The notes beneath the pieces were generated by a model, which saw only the letters and a list, made by a program, of their open reading frames with translations, ran no database searches and was not told the origin of the DNA. From NCBI GenBank assembly GCA_964535125.1, contig CAZHSN010000001.1, positions 1 through 60,313 on the forward strand: a stretch of DNA of 60,313 nucleotides, written 5' to 3'. The DNA is from CAZHSN01 sp964535125 (lineage in GTDB: Bacteria > Armatimonadota > HRBIN16). The position numbers were made by a program, and so were the translations under genes. This document shows, one piece after another, positions 16,642 to 25,444 of the stretch (within the stretch, counting starts at the first letter, position 1; each line of letters opens with the position of its first letter).

Positions 16642-19298
16642 AACCGGGTGACAAGGATGCCGCAGGGGTGCGCCGTGCGCCTATCAGTGAGGTGATGCTG
16701 GGGCGTTTCTACAGTGAAGAGTGGCGCGATGAACTGCGGATATGCGAAACGGCTGAGCAGGCAGGCGCATGGCTGTCACAAAAACGCTCCGAGTTGATCC
16801 ATCGTCCGTGCCTGGTTGGTGAAGCGGCGGCCTTGGGATACCGACATACCGCACTGGTGGACGCACTGATCGACAGACTGTTCGAAATGGCTTGTCAGGA
16901 AGCATCGCCCAGACAACGCATTGAGGTTTCCGTAGCGGCTACGGGCGGATATGGACGCATGGAGATGTCGCCGCATTCAGATGTGGACATCACCTTCATC
17001 CCGGCCCGAGACGGTGACGAAGCGACTGAGCGGGTTATCCGGCGCATGTTTCACCTGATGATGACCGCCTTGATGGACGGCGCGGGCATGAAGGTGGGAT
17101 ACGCCTACCGGCTTATTGAGGACTGTGGTAACCTGGATCACGGCACGCAGACCACGTTAATAGACGCCAGGCTGATCACCGGATCACGCAACGTGTTTGC
17201 GCGTTTTTTGCAGGAATACTGGTCGATGTTCAACCGCGCTGATTTCATCTTTCAGAAGATGGCGGAGAGACGTCAGGTGCGCAGTCGGTATGGAACGACG
17301 CCTTACACTGTGGAGCCGCAGTTAAAAGAAGGGGCGGGCGGTCTGCGGGACTGGCACATGGTGCGCTGGCTAGGAGCCGCCCTGGCCGGCATCTCCACAG
17401 GGGGTGAGTTGAGTCAGGTGGTAGACGCCGGCTTGCTGAGTGCGGATCAGGCGTTTCAGATGAATATGGCTCAGGAGTTCCTGCAGGCAGTGCGGTTCCA
17501 TCTGCATGTGCTGGCAGGGGAACAGCGGGATATTCTGTCCACCCAGAAGCAGGAAGCGGTATGCGCCATGCTCAAGTACCGCGACAGCGGAGCCATCCCG
17601 GCAGTCGAGCGGTTCATGCATGACTACTACATGCACAGTGCGATTTTACAGACATGCTGCGACCGCGCCATGAAGAAAGCGGAAGGGGCGCGGCATGTGT
17701 TAGGTATTGGCCTCGATGTGGCGTATCGTGAGGTGATACCCAGTGAAGCCATCGCCGGGGAGGATCCATCTTGGATGGTGTGGGCGGTGCGTCTGGCTCA
17801 GCGGTATGGGTTGACTTTTAGTCCAGAACTGGAAGAGCTGATCAACCAGACACTGGAATCCGGTCCTGTTTGTAATGATCCCAAGCAGTTGGCAGACGGT
17901 TTTCTCGAGATACTGCGTCAGCCCGACGGTGTCGCGTCCGCGATCCGTCTGATGGCGCGTACCGGCATCCTGCAGTGGATCCTGCCGGAGTTCGCGCGCA
18001 CCGTCACGCTGATTCCTTACGATCCATCGCATGAATACACCGTCGGCGAACACTCGCTGCGAGTAGTGGACAATATCCAAGCGCTGAACGACATAGAGGA
18101 TGTGCAGTACAAGGACTTCCGGCGTGTATATCACGAGATGCCTCAACGGGAGGTGCTGTATCTGGCAGCTCTGTTGCATGACGCCGGCAAGGCCGAGACC
18201 GGAGATCATTGTGTGACCGGAGACGCGCTGGCCGCCAAAGTCGGCGCCCGCCTCTATCTATCCGAAGATGCGATCGCGGACCTGCGCTTCGCGGTTCGCC
18301 ATCATCTGCTGATGGCTTCGACTTCGCGCATGCGTGATCTGGAGATGGATGAGACCGTGGACGGATTTGTTCAGCAAGTTGTGACGTTGGATCGGTTGAA
18401 CCTTTTATATCTACTTGGCTACGCCGACGAGAAAGCGGTGGGCGCAGGCGTATGGACAGAGGCCAAGGCGGGGTATCTGCGTGAACTGTACCAGCGCACC
18501 ATGCGCTGGATCGAAGAGAACCAGGAGGCGGATGCGGCTCCACCTGATCGCGGACGGTTTGTGCGTCGTCTGCTGAGGGGGCTCAGCCAGGAGAACATAC
18601 CGGAAGAACAGATTCGAGCTCACGTAGAGGCGATGCCGGCCAATTACCTGGTGAACACACCGCAGGAGGTGATCGGGCTGCACGTCCGGATGATCCAAGG
18701 GGCTCTGGATGGGCAGCCGCAGCTGCAGTTCTATACGCAACCGGATGGCGGCGTTACCGAGATCACCATCGTGACGCTGGATGATCCCCAACCCGGTCTG
18801 CTCGCGAAGATTGCCGGTGTGCTGTACGCCAGCCAGGTGACTGTGCATGGTGCGCGGGTTATGACGCGAAAAGGTGATCCGCAGATTGCTCTGGACGCAC
18901 TGACGGTGGACTTCAAGGGGCGGCCTCTGCAGGACGCGAAGCGGGCCGAGATCGACAAACACATGCGCGCGGTGCTTTCCGGGACGCAGAGCGTCGATGA
19001 ACTACTGACCCGGATCTACCGCAAGACGCGCACTGCCCCCGTCATGCAGTCGGTGTCGGTAAACAATGAGACCTCACGCGCCTTGACGGTGGTGGATATT
19101 CGTTCCAATGATCACCCGGGAGCTCTATACTGGGCCTGTACTGCGCTGTCACGGTTGGGCTGGAATATCCACAGCGCGCGTGTCAGCTTATGGGCTGGAC
19201 AGGCTGTCGGCGTCTACTATGTTACGGACACCTTGGGTCGCAAAATCCGTAACGGCGCCGCTTCACTGCGGAAAGCGCTTCAATCTGACGACAGTTGA
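16638..19298 (+). CDS. glnD: P-II protein uridylyltransferase / uridylyl-removing enzyme
   Basis: 886 aa. GlnD senses glutamine and modifies or demodifies P-II proteins. The nucleotidyltransferase motif GGYGRMEMS...SDVD lies at about 103-117, followed by EGAGGLRDWHMV, an HD domain (AALLHDAGKAETGDH, about 508-525) and two ACT domains (about 705-780 and 813-880). The ATG overlaps the upstream permease stop and has a GGAGG site. A P-II protein with the conserved Tyr51 is encoded at 40789, a likely substrate. The 3' end overlaps the convergent adenosyltransferase gene by 19 bp. Confidence 0.95.
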   Translation: MKPGDKDAAGVRRAPISEVMLGRFYSEEWRDELRICETAEQAGAWLSQKRSELIHRPCLVGEAAALGYRHTALVDALIDRLFEMACQEASPRQRIEVSVAATGGYGRMEMSPHSDVDITFIPARDGDEATERVIRRMFHLMMTALMDGAGMKVGYAYRLIEDCGNLDHGTQTTLIDARLITGSRNVFARFLQEYWSMFNRADFIFQKMAERRQVRSRYGTTPYTVEPQLKEGAGGLRDWHMVRWLGAALAGISTGGELSQVVDAGLLSADQAFQMNMAQEFLQAVRFHLHVLAGEQRDILSTQKQEAVCAMLKYRDSGAIPAVERFMHDYYMHSAILQTCCDRAMKKAEGARHVLGIGLDVAYREVIPSEAIAGEDPSWMVWAVRLAQRYGLTFSPELEELINQTLESGPVCNDPKQLADGFLEILRQPDGVASAIRLMARTGILQWILPEFARTVTLIPYDPSHEYTVGEHSLRVVDNIQALNDIEDVQYKDFRRVYHEMPQREVLYLAALLHDAGKAETGDHCVTGDALAAKVGARLYLSEDAIADLRFAVRHHLLMASTSRMRDLEMDETVDGFVQQVVTLDRLNLLYLLGYADEKAVGAGVWTEAKAGYLRELYQRTMRWIEENQEADAAPPDRGRFVRRLLRGLSQENIPEEQIRAHVEAMPANYLVNTPQEVIGLHVRMIQGALDGQPQLQFYTQPDGGVTEITIVTLDDPQPGLLAKIAGVLYASQVTVHGARVMTRKGDPQIALDALTVDFKGRPLQDAKRAEIDKHMRAVLSGTQSVDELLTRIYRKTRTAPVMQSVSVNNETSRALTVVDIRSNDHPGALYWACTALSRLGWNIHSARVSLWAGQAVGVYYVTDTLGRKIRNGAASLRKALQSDDS

Positions 19299-19834
19299 TC
19301 TTTGCGGGCGTTCCAGCGTGTTTCCGGTACACCGGCCCGGCGCTGCAGCCATCGTGCCAGTATAAACAGCAGATCGCTCAGCCGGTTCAACCAGGCGTGA
19401 ATATGCCGCATGTCTGTGCGCTTGCGGGTTGCCGTGACCACGCTGCGTTCGGCACGACGGCACACGCAACGGCAGACATGGGCTTGTGACGAGGCGATGG
19501 AGCCTCCCGGAAGGATGAAGTTGGTGAGCGCCGGCAGGTCCTGTTCCAACTGGTCTATCATCTGTTCCAGAGCTGCTACATCCTCATCTGACGGCAGTGC
19601 GACCGATGCCCCGGCGGAGGCGATACGCGCGCCGATCCGTAGCACCACGCTCTGGACCTCCGTCCAGAAGGCCTCCGGCGCGGCGTCTCCCATTAACGCC
19701 CGCAGCAGACCGATGTGGGCGTTCAGTTCATCCAATGTACCGCACGCATCAATGATGTGGTCATCCTTAGGAACGCGTAAGCCGCCGGGCAGTCCCGTCT
19801 CACCGGCGTCGCCTGTCCGTGTATATATCTTCAT
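19280..19834 (-). CDS. PduO-type cob(I)alamin adenosyltransferase
   Basis: 184 aa. This cytoplasmic trimeric enzyme transfers the adenosyl group of ATP to cob(I)alamin, making adenosylcobalamin. The N-terminal ATP-binding motif is IYTRTGDAGETGL; also visible are GTLDELNAHIGL and the C-terminal LNRLSDLLFILARW, all family hallmarks. SD CAGGAGC precedes the ATG. It is divergent from the AmrS radical SAM gene over 68 bp. No cobalamin riboswitch is seen upstream. Confidence 0.94.
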   Translation of the reverse strand: MKIYTRTGDAGETGLPGGLRVPKDDHIIDACGTLDELNAHIGLLRALMGDAAPEAFWTEVQSVVLRIGARIASAGASVALPSDEDVAALEQMIDQLEQDLPALTNFILPGGSIASSQAHVCRCVCRRAERSVVTATRKRTDMRHIHAWLNRLSDLLFILARWLQRRAGVPETRWNARKDQLSSD

Positions 19835-19844
19835 CGCGATGCTC

Positions 19845-19874
19845 CTGACCCAATGTGATGCCGCCTAGTACAAT
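19845..19874 (+). promoter_or_regulatory. Possible promoter of the AmrS gene
   Basis: CTGACC (19845-19850), 18 bp, TACAAT (19869-19874), followed by an AGGAGG ribosome binding site before the ATG at 19903. The -35 matches only partly. Confidence 0.35.
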
Positions 19875-19902
19875 ATGATAGCAACACCAGGAGGTCAAAA
19901 CC

Positions 19903-20930
19903 ATGGATCAGGACCCGCTACAGCGAGCCGGTGAGTTGTTTACCCGGGATGGGACAACGTGGCGCTGCGTTGCGTGCGCGCACAATTGCCTGCTGCAGAC
20001 GGGCGAGTCAGGGCGTTGCCGACAGCGCAGTGTTCACGCCAGCGGACCGGTGACACCGGGCGGCTATGTGAGCGGCCTGGCTGTGGATCCGATTGAAAAG
20101 AAACCATTTTACCATGTTACTCCGGGCCGCGATACGCTCACATTCGGTATGCTGGGATGCAACATGCATTGTGCGTTTTGCCAGAACTGGAGCAGTTCAC
20201 AGGCTGGCCGCGATGAGCATGCAGGCGCCGCGATCATGCCGATCAGTGCAGAGCGGTTGGCTCTTCTCGCTCACGAGCGCAACGTCAAGTTCATCACCAG
20301 CTCGTATAACGAACCGACCATATCGGCAGAATGGTTCCACGAGATACTGCACGCAGCCGAACCGTATGGTATTCGCGGGATGATGGTGAGCAACGGTTTG
20401 ATGCGCCCGGAAGCCTTTGATCTGCTAAAACCGCACCTGGCGGCGGTCAAGATAGACCTGAAGGGGTTTCACGCGGGCCGTTATATAGAGTTGGGGGGAC
20501 GGCTGGATGCGGTCTGTGCAAATATCCAGGCGATCGTCGCATCCGGAGTCTGGCTGGAGGTTGTTACTCTAGTCATCCCCGGTTGGAATGACTCCATTGA
20601 GGAGATGCGCGCTGCTGCGGACTTCCTGATCTCCGTGNNNNNNNNNNCATACCCTGGCATCTCAGTGCGTACCACCCTGCGTATCGATTTGATGCAGAAC
20701 CTACCGAGAGGACAGCGTTGATGCAGATTGCCGCGACCGCTAGGGACAAGGGACTGCGGTATGTGTACTTGGGCAACACTGCGGCGCCGGCTATCTATCG
20801 GGATACTTCCTGTCCCTGTTGCGGCTTTGTGTGTGTGGACAGGTCACGCTACTTCGGTTCTGCCGATTGGCTGGTCCCCGGTGAGTGCCGCCAGTGCGGA
20901 TATGTGCTTCCGGGCATCTGGAGCGTCTGA
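19903..20930 (+). CDS. amrS: AmrS-like radical SAM protein (AmmeMemoRadiSam system), interrupted by an assembly gap
   Basis: The first part (19903-20637) reads MDQDP... up to AADFLISV; after ten Ns the frame must shift to give IPWHLSAYHPAYRF ... LRYVYLGN ... CRQCGYVLPGIWSV, ending at 20930. PWH and YHP are the family's usual residues just here, so this is one gene of about 340 aa, broken by a gap of wrong length. The radical SAM cluster is CNMHCAFC (Cys86, 90, 93). Zinc-ribbon-like cysteines lie at the N-terminus (CVACAHNC) and the C-terminus (CPCCG, CRQCG). Function of the family is not established; it is named for cooccurrence with AMMECR1 and Memo proteins, absent here. Strong AGGAGG site upstream. 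Confidence 0.88.
20638..20647. other. Assembly gap of 10 N inside amrS
   Basis: Ten Ns. The flanking coding frames (start base class of 19903 versus 20649) differ, so the true gap is 8, 11, 14... bases, not 10. Confidence 0.99.
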
Positions 20931-22705
20931 TGGGTACGCAATCGCCGCAGCCGTCTCTGATCCGTTCTCTGATGTGGTTGACTACCGCAGCGTTCTTACT
21001 GCTGTTCGGTCTGGCCGCCTGCTCTAGCCTCATAACCGGAGCTCAGTGGTTCCAGAGCGTGGATCAGGAAGCGATGTACTGGTGGTTGATAGGTTTCCGA
21101 ACATCCGTACTGCTGTTGTCCGCGGGGGCAGCCTTTTGGTGGATACAGGGTGCTGTGAGTTTAGCCGCACGGCTGAGTTCCAGCTTGGATGCACCGGAAG
21201 AACCGACCCGCCGGCCGTTGCTGACCGGACTGGCGGCGGTCGTCTGCCTGATCTTGGGCGCCTGGCTATCCAGTCAATGGCTGGAATTGGTGACGGGTCT
21301 GGCATCGCCGCGACACGGATGGCAGTCTCCGATCACCGGATTGGATGCGGGTTGGTATACTCACCTGTTACCTGCCCTTGATCTGGTGTTGTTGGTTGCA
21401 GTGGTCGTTGCGCTGTTGCGTGTCTGCGTGGCGGCTCCGGTGTATCTGTTGAAGCAAAGCTTGGGGGCAGCCGGTAAGCCACTGGTGTTATCGCCCGCTG
21501 CTGCCAGGCGCCTGAGGTTGTTGGTCAGTGATCTCTGCGTCGCTTTGGCACTGCGACTGGGAGTTGCTGGTGTGATGACGCCCTTGGAACCCTTCGGCGG
21601 ACCGGTGCTGGAGATATGGATGCTGCTGCGGCTTGCAGGAGTCATCGCTGTTTTCTGGCTGGCCTGGTGGCTGAGAAACCAAGAGGGACACGAACCCGTC
21701 TGGTATGCAGTTAGGGCCGTAGCGGTACTGTCTATTGTGTGGGTTTCCAACGCGGGCATGGGCATGTACGCAGCGACAGAGCCAGCGGTATCCCCTGATC
21801 GGCAACGACAGATAGATCGCGCGTCGCAACTGGCCTATTCTGTCGATGATTTGCGCTCGCAGCCGTTGATCATCTCTACAGGGCAGGGCGAGTCATTGCC
21901 TGACTGGTTGCGAGGTGTTACGGAAGTTACCCCGTCGCTTCGTTGGGGCGTGTGGCGCTCAGACGATCACGAAGGAGACGCTTGGTGCGTCGTCTCTGAG
22001 CCGGAAGTGCGATTGCTGGAGTCCTTCATTCCCGGAAACCGTCCGGGCATGACACGCAACGCCGTGCATTGCATTGTTTGGGCCGGCGTTCGACATGCGG
22101 ACGGAAGCTTGATCTGGCGTACCCCCCGGTCCGGAGTCCGGTTGGACATACATTTTGGCATGGAGAGTTACCTCCCCATGCCGGTTGTCGACCCTGACCA
22201 TACATTGAAAGGGGTGCCGCTGACCAGATGGTCGCGCTTCTGGTGGATGGTGCGCCTGGGGGATCCGTCGCTGATGCGCAACCCGCAGGATGATCAGGTG
22301 TTCCTCGCTCGCCGGAATGCGGCCCAGCGGTTGTATGCGTTGGCGCCGTTTCTCAGTTTTGATGCTGACCCGGTACCCATCTGGAATGACGGACGATTGA
22401 TCTGGTGCCTGAACGCTACCATGGCATCGCGACGTTTTCCATTGTCACGGCAACAGCAGGTACAAGTCGACAAGATGCACGGATATGTGGTGAACGGATT
22501 GCGATGGGTGGGAGCGGGGCTTGTTGATGCCGTCACCGGGGAGACGGAGATCGTAGCGTTACGCCCCGACGAGCCGCTCCTGTCGGGGTGGCGTCGCCTG
22601 TTCCCTGACTTGATCGCGGACGAGTCCCGTCTGGCGCCGCAGGTAATCCGGCGGTTGTACTATCCAGCCTCCGCTTGGAGGCTGCAGCAACTGGTTGAGC
22701 GCTAA
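20930..22705 (+). CDS. UPF0182-like multi-pass membrane protein, reduced
   Basis: 591 aa with about six or seven hydrophobic segments in the first 270 residues (for example LTTAAFLLLFGLAAC, LLSAGAAFWWI, LVLLVAVVVALLRVC), then a soluble, probably extracytoplasmic part. The C-terminal third matches the UPF0182 pattern: NAAQRLYALAPFLSFDADPV, NDGRLIWCLNATM, GYVVNGLRWVGAGLVDAVTGE, WRRLFPDLI and RRLYYPASAWRLQQ. UPF0182 proteins are usually around 900 aa, so this is a shortened, divergent member. The function of the family is unknown. The ATG overlaps the amrS stop by one base (TGATG) with GGAG upstream. It converges on the TPR gene with only 4 bp between stops. Confidence 0.72.
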   Translation: MGTQSPQPSLIRSLMWLTTAAFLLLFGLAACSSLITGAQWFQSVDQEAMYWWLIGFRTSVLLLSAGAAFWWIQGAVSLAARLSSSLDAPEEPTRRPLLTGLAAVVCLILGAWLSSQWLELVTGLASPRHGWQSPITGLDAGWYTHLLPALDLVLLVAVVVALLRVCVAAPVYLLKQSLGAAGKPLVLSPAAARRLRLLVSDLCVALALRLGVAGVMTPLEPFGGPVLEIWMLLRLAGVIAVFWLAWWLRNQEGHEPVWYAVRAVAVLSIVWVSNAGMGMYAATEPAVSPDRQRQIDRASQLAYSVDDLRSQPLIISTGQGESLPDWLRGVTEVTPSLRWGVWRSDDHEGDAWCVVSEPEVRLLESFIPGNRPGMTRNAVHCIVWAGVRHADGSLIWRTPRSGVRLDIHFGMESYLPMPVVDPDHTLKGVPLTRWSRFWWMVRLGDPSLMRNPQDDQVFLARRNAAQRLYALAPFLSFDADPVPIWNDGRLIWCLNATMASRRFPLSRQQQVQVDKMHGYVVNGLRWVGAGLVDAVTGETEIVALRPDEPLLSGWRRLFPDLIADESRLAPQVIRRLYYPASAWRLQQLVER

Positions 22706-22709
22706 GGCC

Positions 22710-24260
22710 TTACTTGGGTGGAGCCGGGAACGGCAACGGAGCCAGACCACGGATGCCATCGCGGATCAGGAGTTGAACCGTCTGCTTGGTAGGTTGGGGG
22801 TGCGAGAAGTCGTACCTGGCTCGGTCACGTTCATAAGCCTGCCTGACGGCTGCTGCCGCGGCGTCGCCGGCTTCTGCCGTGGGAATGCGCTCATAGGCCC
22901 ATGCCTGAACCATCAACGCCCAAGGCGCCGATTGCGACGCTTTGACAGCGGAACTGGCCAACTGCACAGCCGTATCCACGTTTTGTTCGACCAACGCACG
23001 GCAAGCCAAAACGAGCGGGTCCTCGGGGCGGATCAACGCAGCCAGTTCGATAAATGATCGCGCTTCACTGGGTCTATCCAGGAACAATAACCCAAGCGCC
23101 CGGTTGATGTAGGCAGGAAAATAACAGGGATCCAGGAGGATTGCCTCACGTAAAGCATCTCTGGATTCGGCTTCAGCGCGCGTCAGTGCGTGGGCCAACA
23201 CCAGCACAGCGTACCGTTGTAAACCTGGAGGAGCGGCTACCAATGCCTGGACTGCCTCTGCATAGCGTCCGGCGCGCATGGCCGCATCCGCCATGACTAA
23301 ACGCAACAGAGAGACTTCGCTGACCGAAGTCGTTGAGGACGGCGGAGTGACCACAACCGACTGTCCCGTCACTGATCGGGTCAGCAGATCGAACAGGCGC
23401 ACCTCCGGGGCGTCCGGCCGAACCGGTAAAGCCATAGTGACCTGCCTGCGCGCATCAACCGTCTTGCCAGCGAGCAGGAATGCCGTCGCAGCATTGAGAT
23501 AGGCCTTCCAGTTATCGGATGCACCCCGCGCGGCGGCATTGAAGGCATCTGCTGCGTCCTCATACTGCCCTGCGGACAAGAACGCATCCGCTCGGATTTC
23601 CGGACTGGCGTCATGCAAGGCGGTTGCGCGGTTTTTCCGTGTCGCCAGTTGTGCGCTCAGCAACTCACGCAATGTGCTGATCAGTGTGTCCGACGGGGTT
23701 TCATCACGAAACGCCACGGCGATCTGAGCGTTTCGGTAAGCCGTGACTACCCGTTCATCCGCACCGGTGAGTTGCGGAGTCGGAACACTCTCTTCCGGGC
23801 GTGACAGAGTGAGTTGTATGGCTGCGAGCAATACCGGAGTATTCACATCATCAGGGGCTGCCTTTCGAGCGCGGCGCGCGGCATCTCGGGCGGCGGCATA
23901 TTCGCCCTCTTCATAAGCGCGCATGGCTTGCTCCATCCAATAGGCATGCCCACGGCTGATCTGGTTGTCGACGCGGTATTCCACAGAACGATTGATGGTC
24001 GAGCCATCGGCCATACGGATAGAGATATCAATCGTTTGCATGCCATCGTCCGACTCGAGCGTATCCCAGTGATAGGTGAATGGGGTGGACTCGTCAATGA
24101 AGGGTGTGCGGGCGCCCAACCGGAATGTTGCCGACTCGATCAACCCGCTGGATGCAACGCGGATCACCGCACGTCCTGACAACGTCGCACCGGCCGGCGG
24201 TTCGATGGTTATCTTGGGTGACGCCATCATGGCGATGATTGAGAAGACAGCAGCGATCAT
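22710..24260 (-). CDS. Secreted TPR-repeat protein with N-terminal Ig-like domain
   Basis: 516 aa. A short hydrophobic N-terminus (MIAAVFSIIAMMASP) looks like a signal peptide. Next comes a beta-rich segment (about 16-95; IEPPAGATLSGRAVIRVASSG, FTYHWDTLESDDG) resembling Ig-like domains found in bacterial surface proteins. The rest is helical, with TPR-like repeats (AYEEGEYAAARDAARRARKAAP, AGQYEDAADAFNAAARG, RAGRYAEAVQALVAAP, AGKTVDARRQVTMAL). It ends in a proline-rich tail. The start is fixed by an ATGA overlap with the DUF951 gene. It is likely a periplasmic or cell-surface scaffold; the partner is unknown. Confidence 0.75.
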   Translation of the reverse strand: MIAAVFSIIAMMASPKITIEPPAGATLSGRAVIRVASSGLIESATFRLGARTPFIDESTPFTYHWDTLESDDGMQTIDISIRMADGSTINRSVEYRVDNQISRGHAYWMEQAMRAYEEGEYAAARDAARRARKAAPDDVNTPVLLAAIQLTLSRPEESVPTPQLTGADERVVTAYRNAQIAVAFRDETPSDTLISTLRELLSAQLATRKNRATALHDASPEIRADAFLSAGQYEDAADAFNAAARGASDNWKAYLNAATAFLLAGKTVDARRQVTMALPVRPDAPEVRLFDLLTRSVTGQSVVVTPPSSTTSVSEVSLLRLVMADAAMRAGRYAEAVQALVAAPPGLQRYAVLVLAHALTRAEAESRDALREAILLDPCYFPAYINRALGLLFLDRPSEARSFIELAALIRPEDPLVLACRALVEQNVDTAVQLASSAVKASQSAPWALMVQAWAYERIPTAEAGDAAAAAVRQAYERDRARYDFSHPQPTKQTVQLLIRDGIRGLAPLPFPAPPK

Positions 24261-24475
24261 GTCGATTCCAACCCCGCCCGACGCGTGGCGCCCTGCCACG
24301 GCGTCGTTTTACGTGCGACGGTTGCTTGACTCATGACGATCCGGCGGCCGCACGTGATGCACTGCAGTTGGCATCTGCAGCCCAGACTCACTATACGCCA
24401 CAACCTGCCGCCACAGGGATGCGCCTGTCGCATCATTACGATTTCATCCTGTGTTAACTCCCGTTCAGCGGACAC
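24257..24475 (-). CDS. DUF951-like small protein with CxxC
   Basis: 72 aa. The core DEIVMMRQAHPCGGRLWRIV followed by QCITCGRRIVM matches the DUF951 (COG4481) pattern HPCG...W.......C..CG...M. The function of that family is unknown; a CxxC pair and a further Cys in HPCG suggest metal binding. The GTG start overlaps the end of the upstream metallopeptidase gene by 11 bp; an internal ATG is too short to keep the conserved start. The stop overlaps the TPR gene as ATGA, which suggests translational coupling. Confidence 0.75.
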   Translation of the reverse strand: MSAERELTQDEIVMMRQAHPCGGRLWRIVSLGCRCQLQCITCGRRIVMSQATVARKTTPWQGATRRAGLEST

Positions 24476-25442
24476 GACTCAGGCTTACCTCACGCATCCC
24501 AAGTGCAGCGATGTTGGTCCATCCTGAACGGGCAACCGTGAGCGTCCGCGCAGCCTGTGCTGCGGCGTTCTGCCTGTACACGCCGGCAGTCAGCCAAATG
24601 ACAACGGATGACCTTCCAGGCGGAACCATCACCTTAATAGACTGGAACTCCTGCAGCACGCGTTTCATGGCTGCGAGCAGGTCACTCGCCCTGTGGCCCG
24701 GAAGGTTGAGCAGCACCTCAGCGAGTGTGGAAGACCCATGGATGCGCTCTATCCACATGCAGAACCCGGCCAGTGTGCGCATGCCGACGGCGTTTGACAG
24801 GTGCAACCTGGGCTCTTGTTGTATGGGAGCGGACAACCATCCATCCAGCAGCGCGCCATATCGCCGTGAGTACCACTGGTTGATCGCTTGTACATCAAGA
24901 CCCAGCAGGCGCTCATCGGGTGACATGTCTTCGATTACCCAACGGATGAACAGTACTTCACCCATGGCTCCGTTCGCATATGGTTCCGGTGATGTGAAAC
25001 CGCGGATACCTGGCAGCCACTGGTGTCCCAACTCGTGAGCGATCACGCGCAGCAACTCCTCAGGAGCCACGGGATCGTGTATCCGGTAGAGATAGATTGC
25101 GTCGCGTACCTGTTCACCGCCGGTGTCGCCCTGACGGGTCATCCATATCTGAACTCTTCGGCCCGCAGGCAGGAAGGGCTGTCCGAGCCGGCGGTTCATG
25201 CCGTTCAAGATGACAGCAACTAGGCGGGTCACATCTGCGGCTTTAGGCAGATCCTCGGTCGACTGGACCCAGGTCTGAACAGAGACATCTGCGACACTGG
25301 TCTGTTGGACGCCCGTGAATGTCCAGCCGAATACAGGATCCTTCGCAGACGTGTGTTCGCTCTGTGCCGACGCAGTGACCGCCGCGCTCAATGCCGACAG
25401 CAGAACTAACGGCGCTACCCATCCGGCGTGTAAGCGACGCAC
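24465..25442 (-). CDS. Secreted HExxH metallopeptidase-like protein
   Basis: 325 aa. The N-terminal APLVLLSALSAAVTASAQS is a clear signal peptide with an ASA-Q cleavage site. A zinc motif HELGHQW sits near residue 137 (IAHELGHQWLPG), and a glutamate follows in NGAMGEVLFIRWVIEDM, the layout of gluzincin peptidases of the M1/M61 type. The family cannot be named more closely. The GTG start is preceded by GGGAG. It is 2 bp after folE2 and overlaps the DUF951 gene. It probably acts in the periplasm or outside the cell; substrate unknown. Confidence 0.72.
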   Translation of the reverse strand: MRRLHAGWVAPLVLLSALSAAVTASAQSEHTSAKDPVFGWTFTGVQQTSVADVSVQTWVQSTEDLPKAADVTRLVAVILNGMNRRLGQPFLPAGRRVQIWMTRQGDTGGEQVRDAIYLYRIHDPVAPEELLRVIAHELGHQWLPGIRGFTSPEPYANGAMGEVLFIRWVIEDMSPDERLLGLDVQAINQWYSRRYGALLDGWLSAPIQQEPRLHLSNAVGMRTLAGFCMWIERIHGSSTLAEVLLNLPGHRASDLLAAMKRVLQEFQSIKVMVPPGRSSVVIWLTAGVYRQNAAAQAARTLTVARSGWTNIAALGMREVSLSRVR

Positions 25443-25444
25443 TA

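Noticed and set aside
19835..19902. Cobalamin riboswitch near the PduO-type adenosyltransferase
   Set aside because: The 68-bp spacer is too short and has no B12-box-like text.
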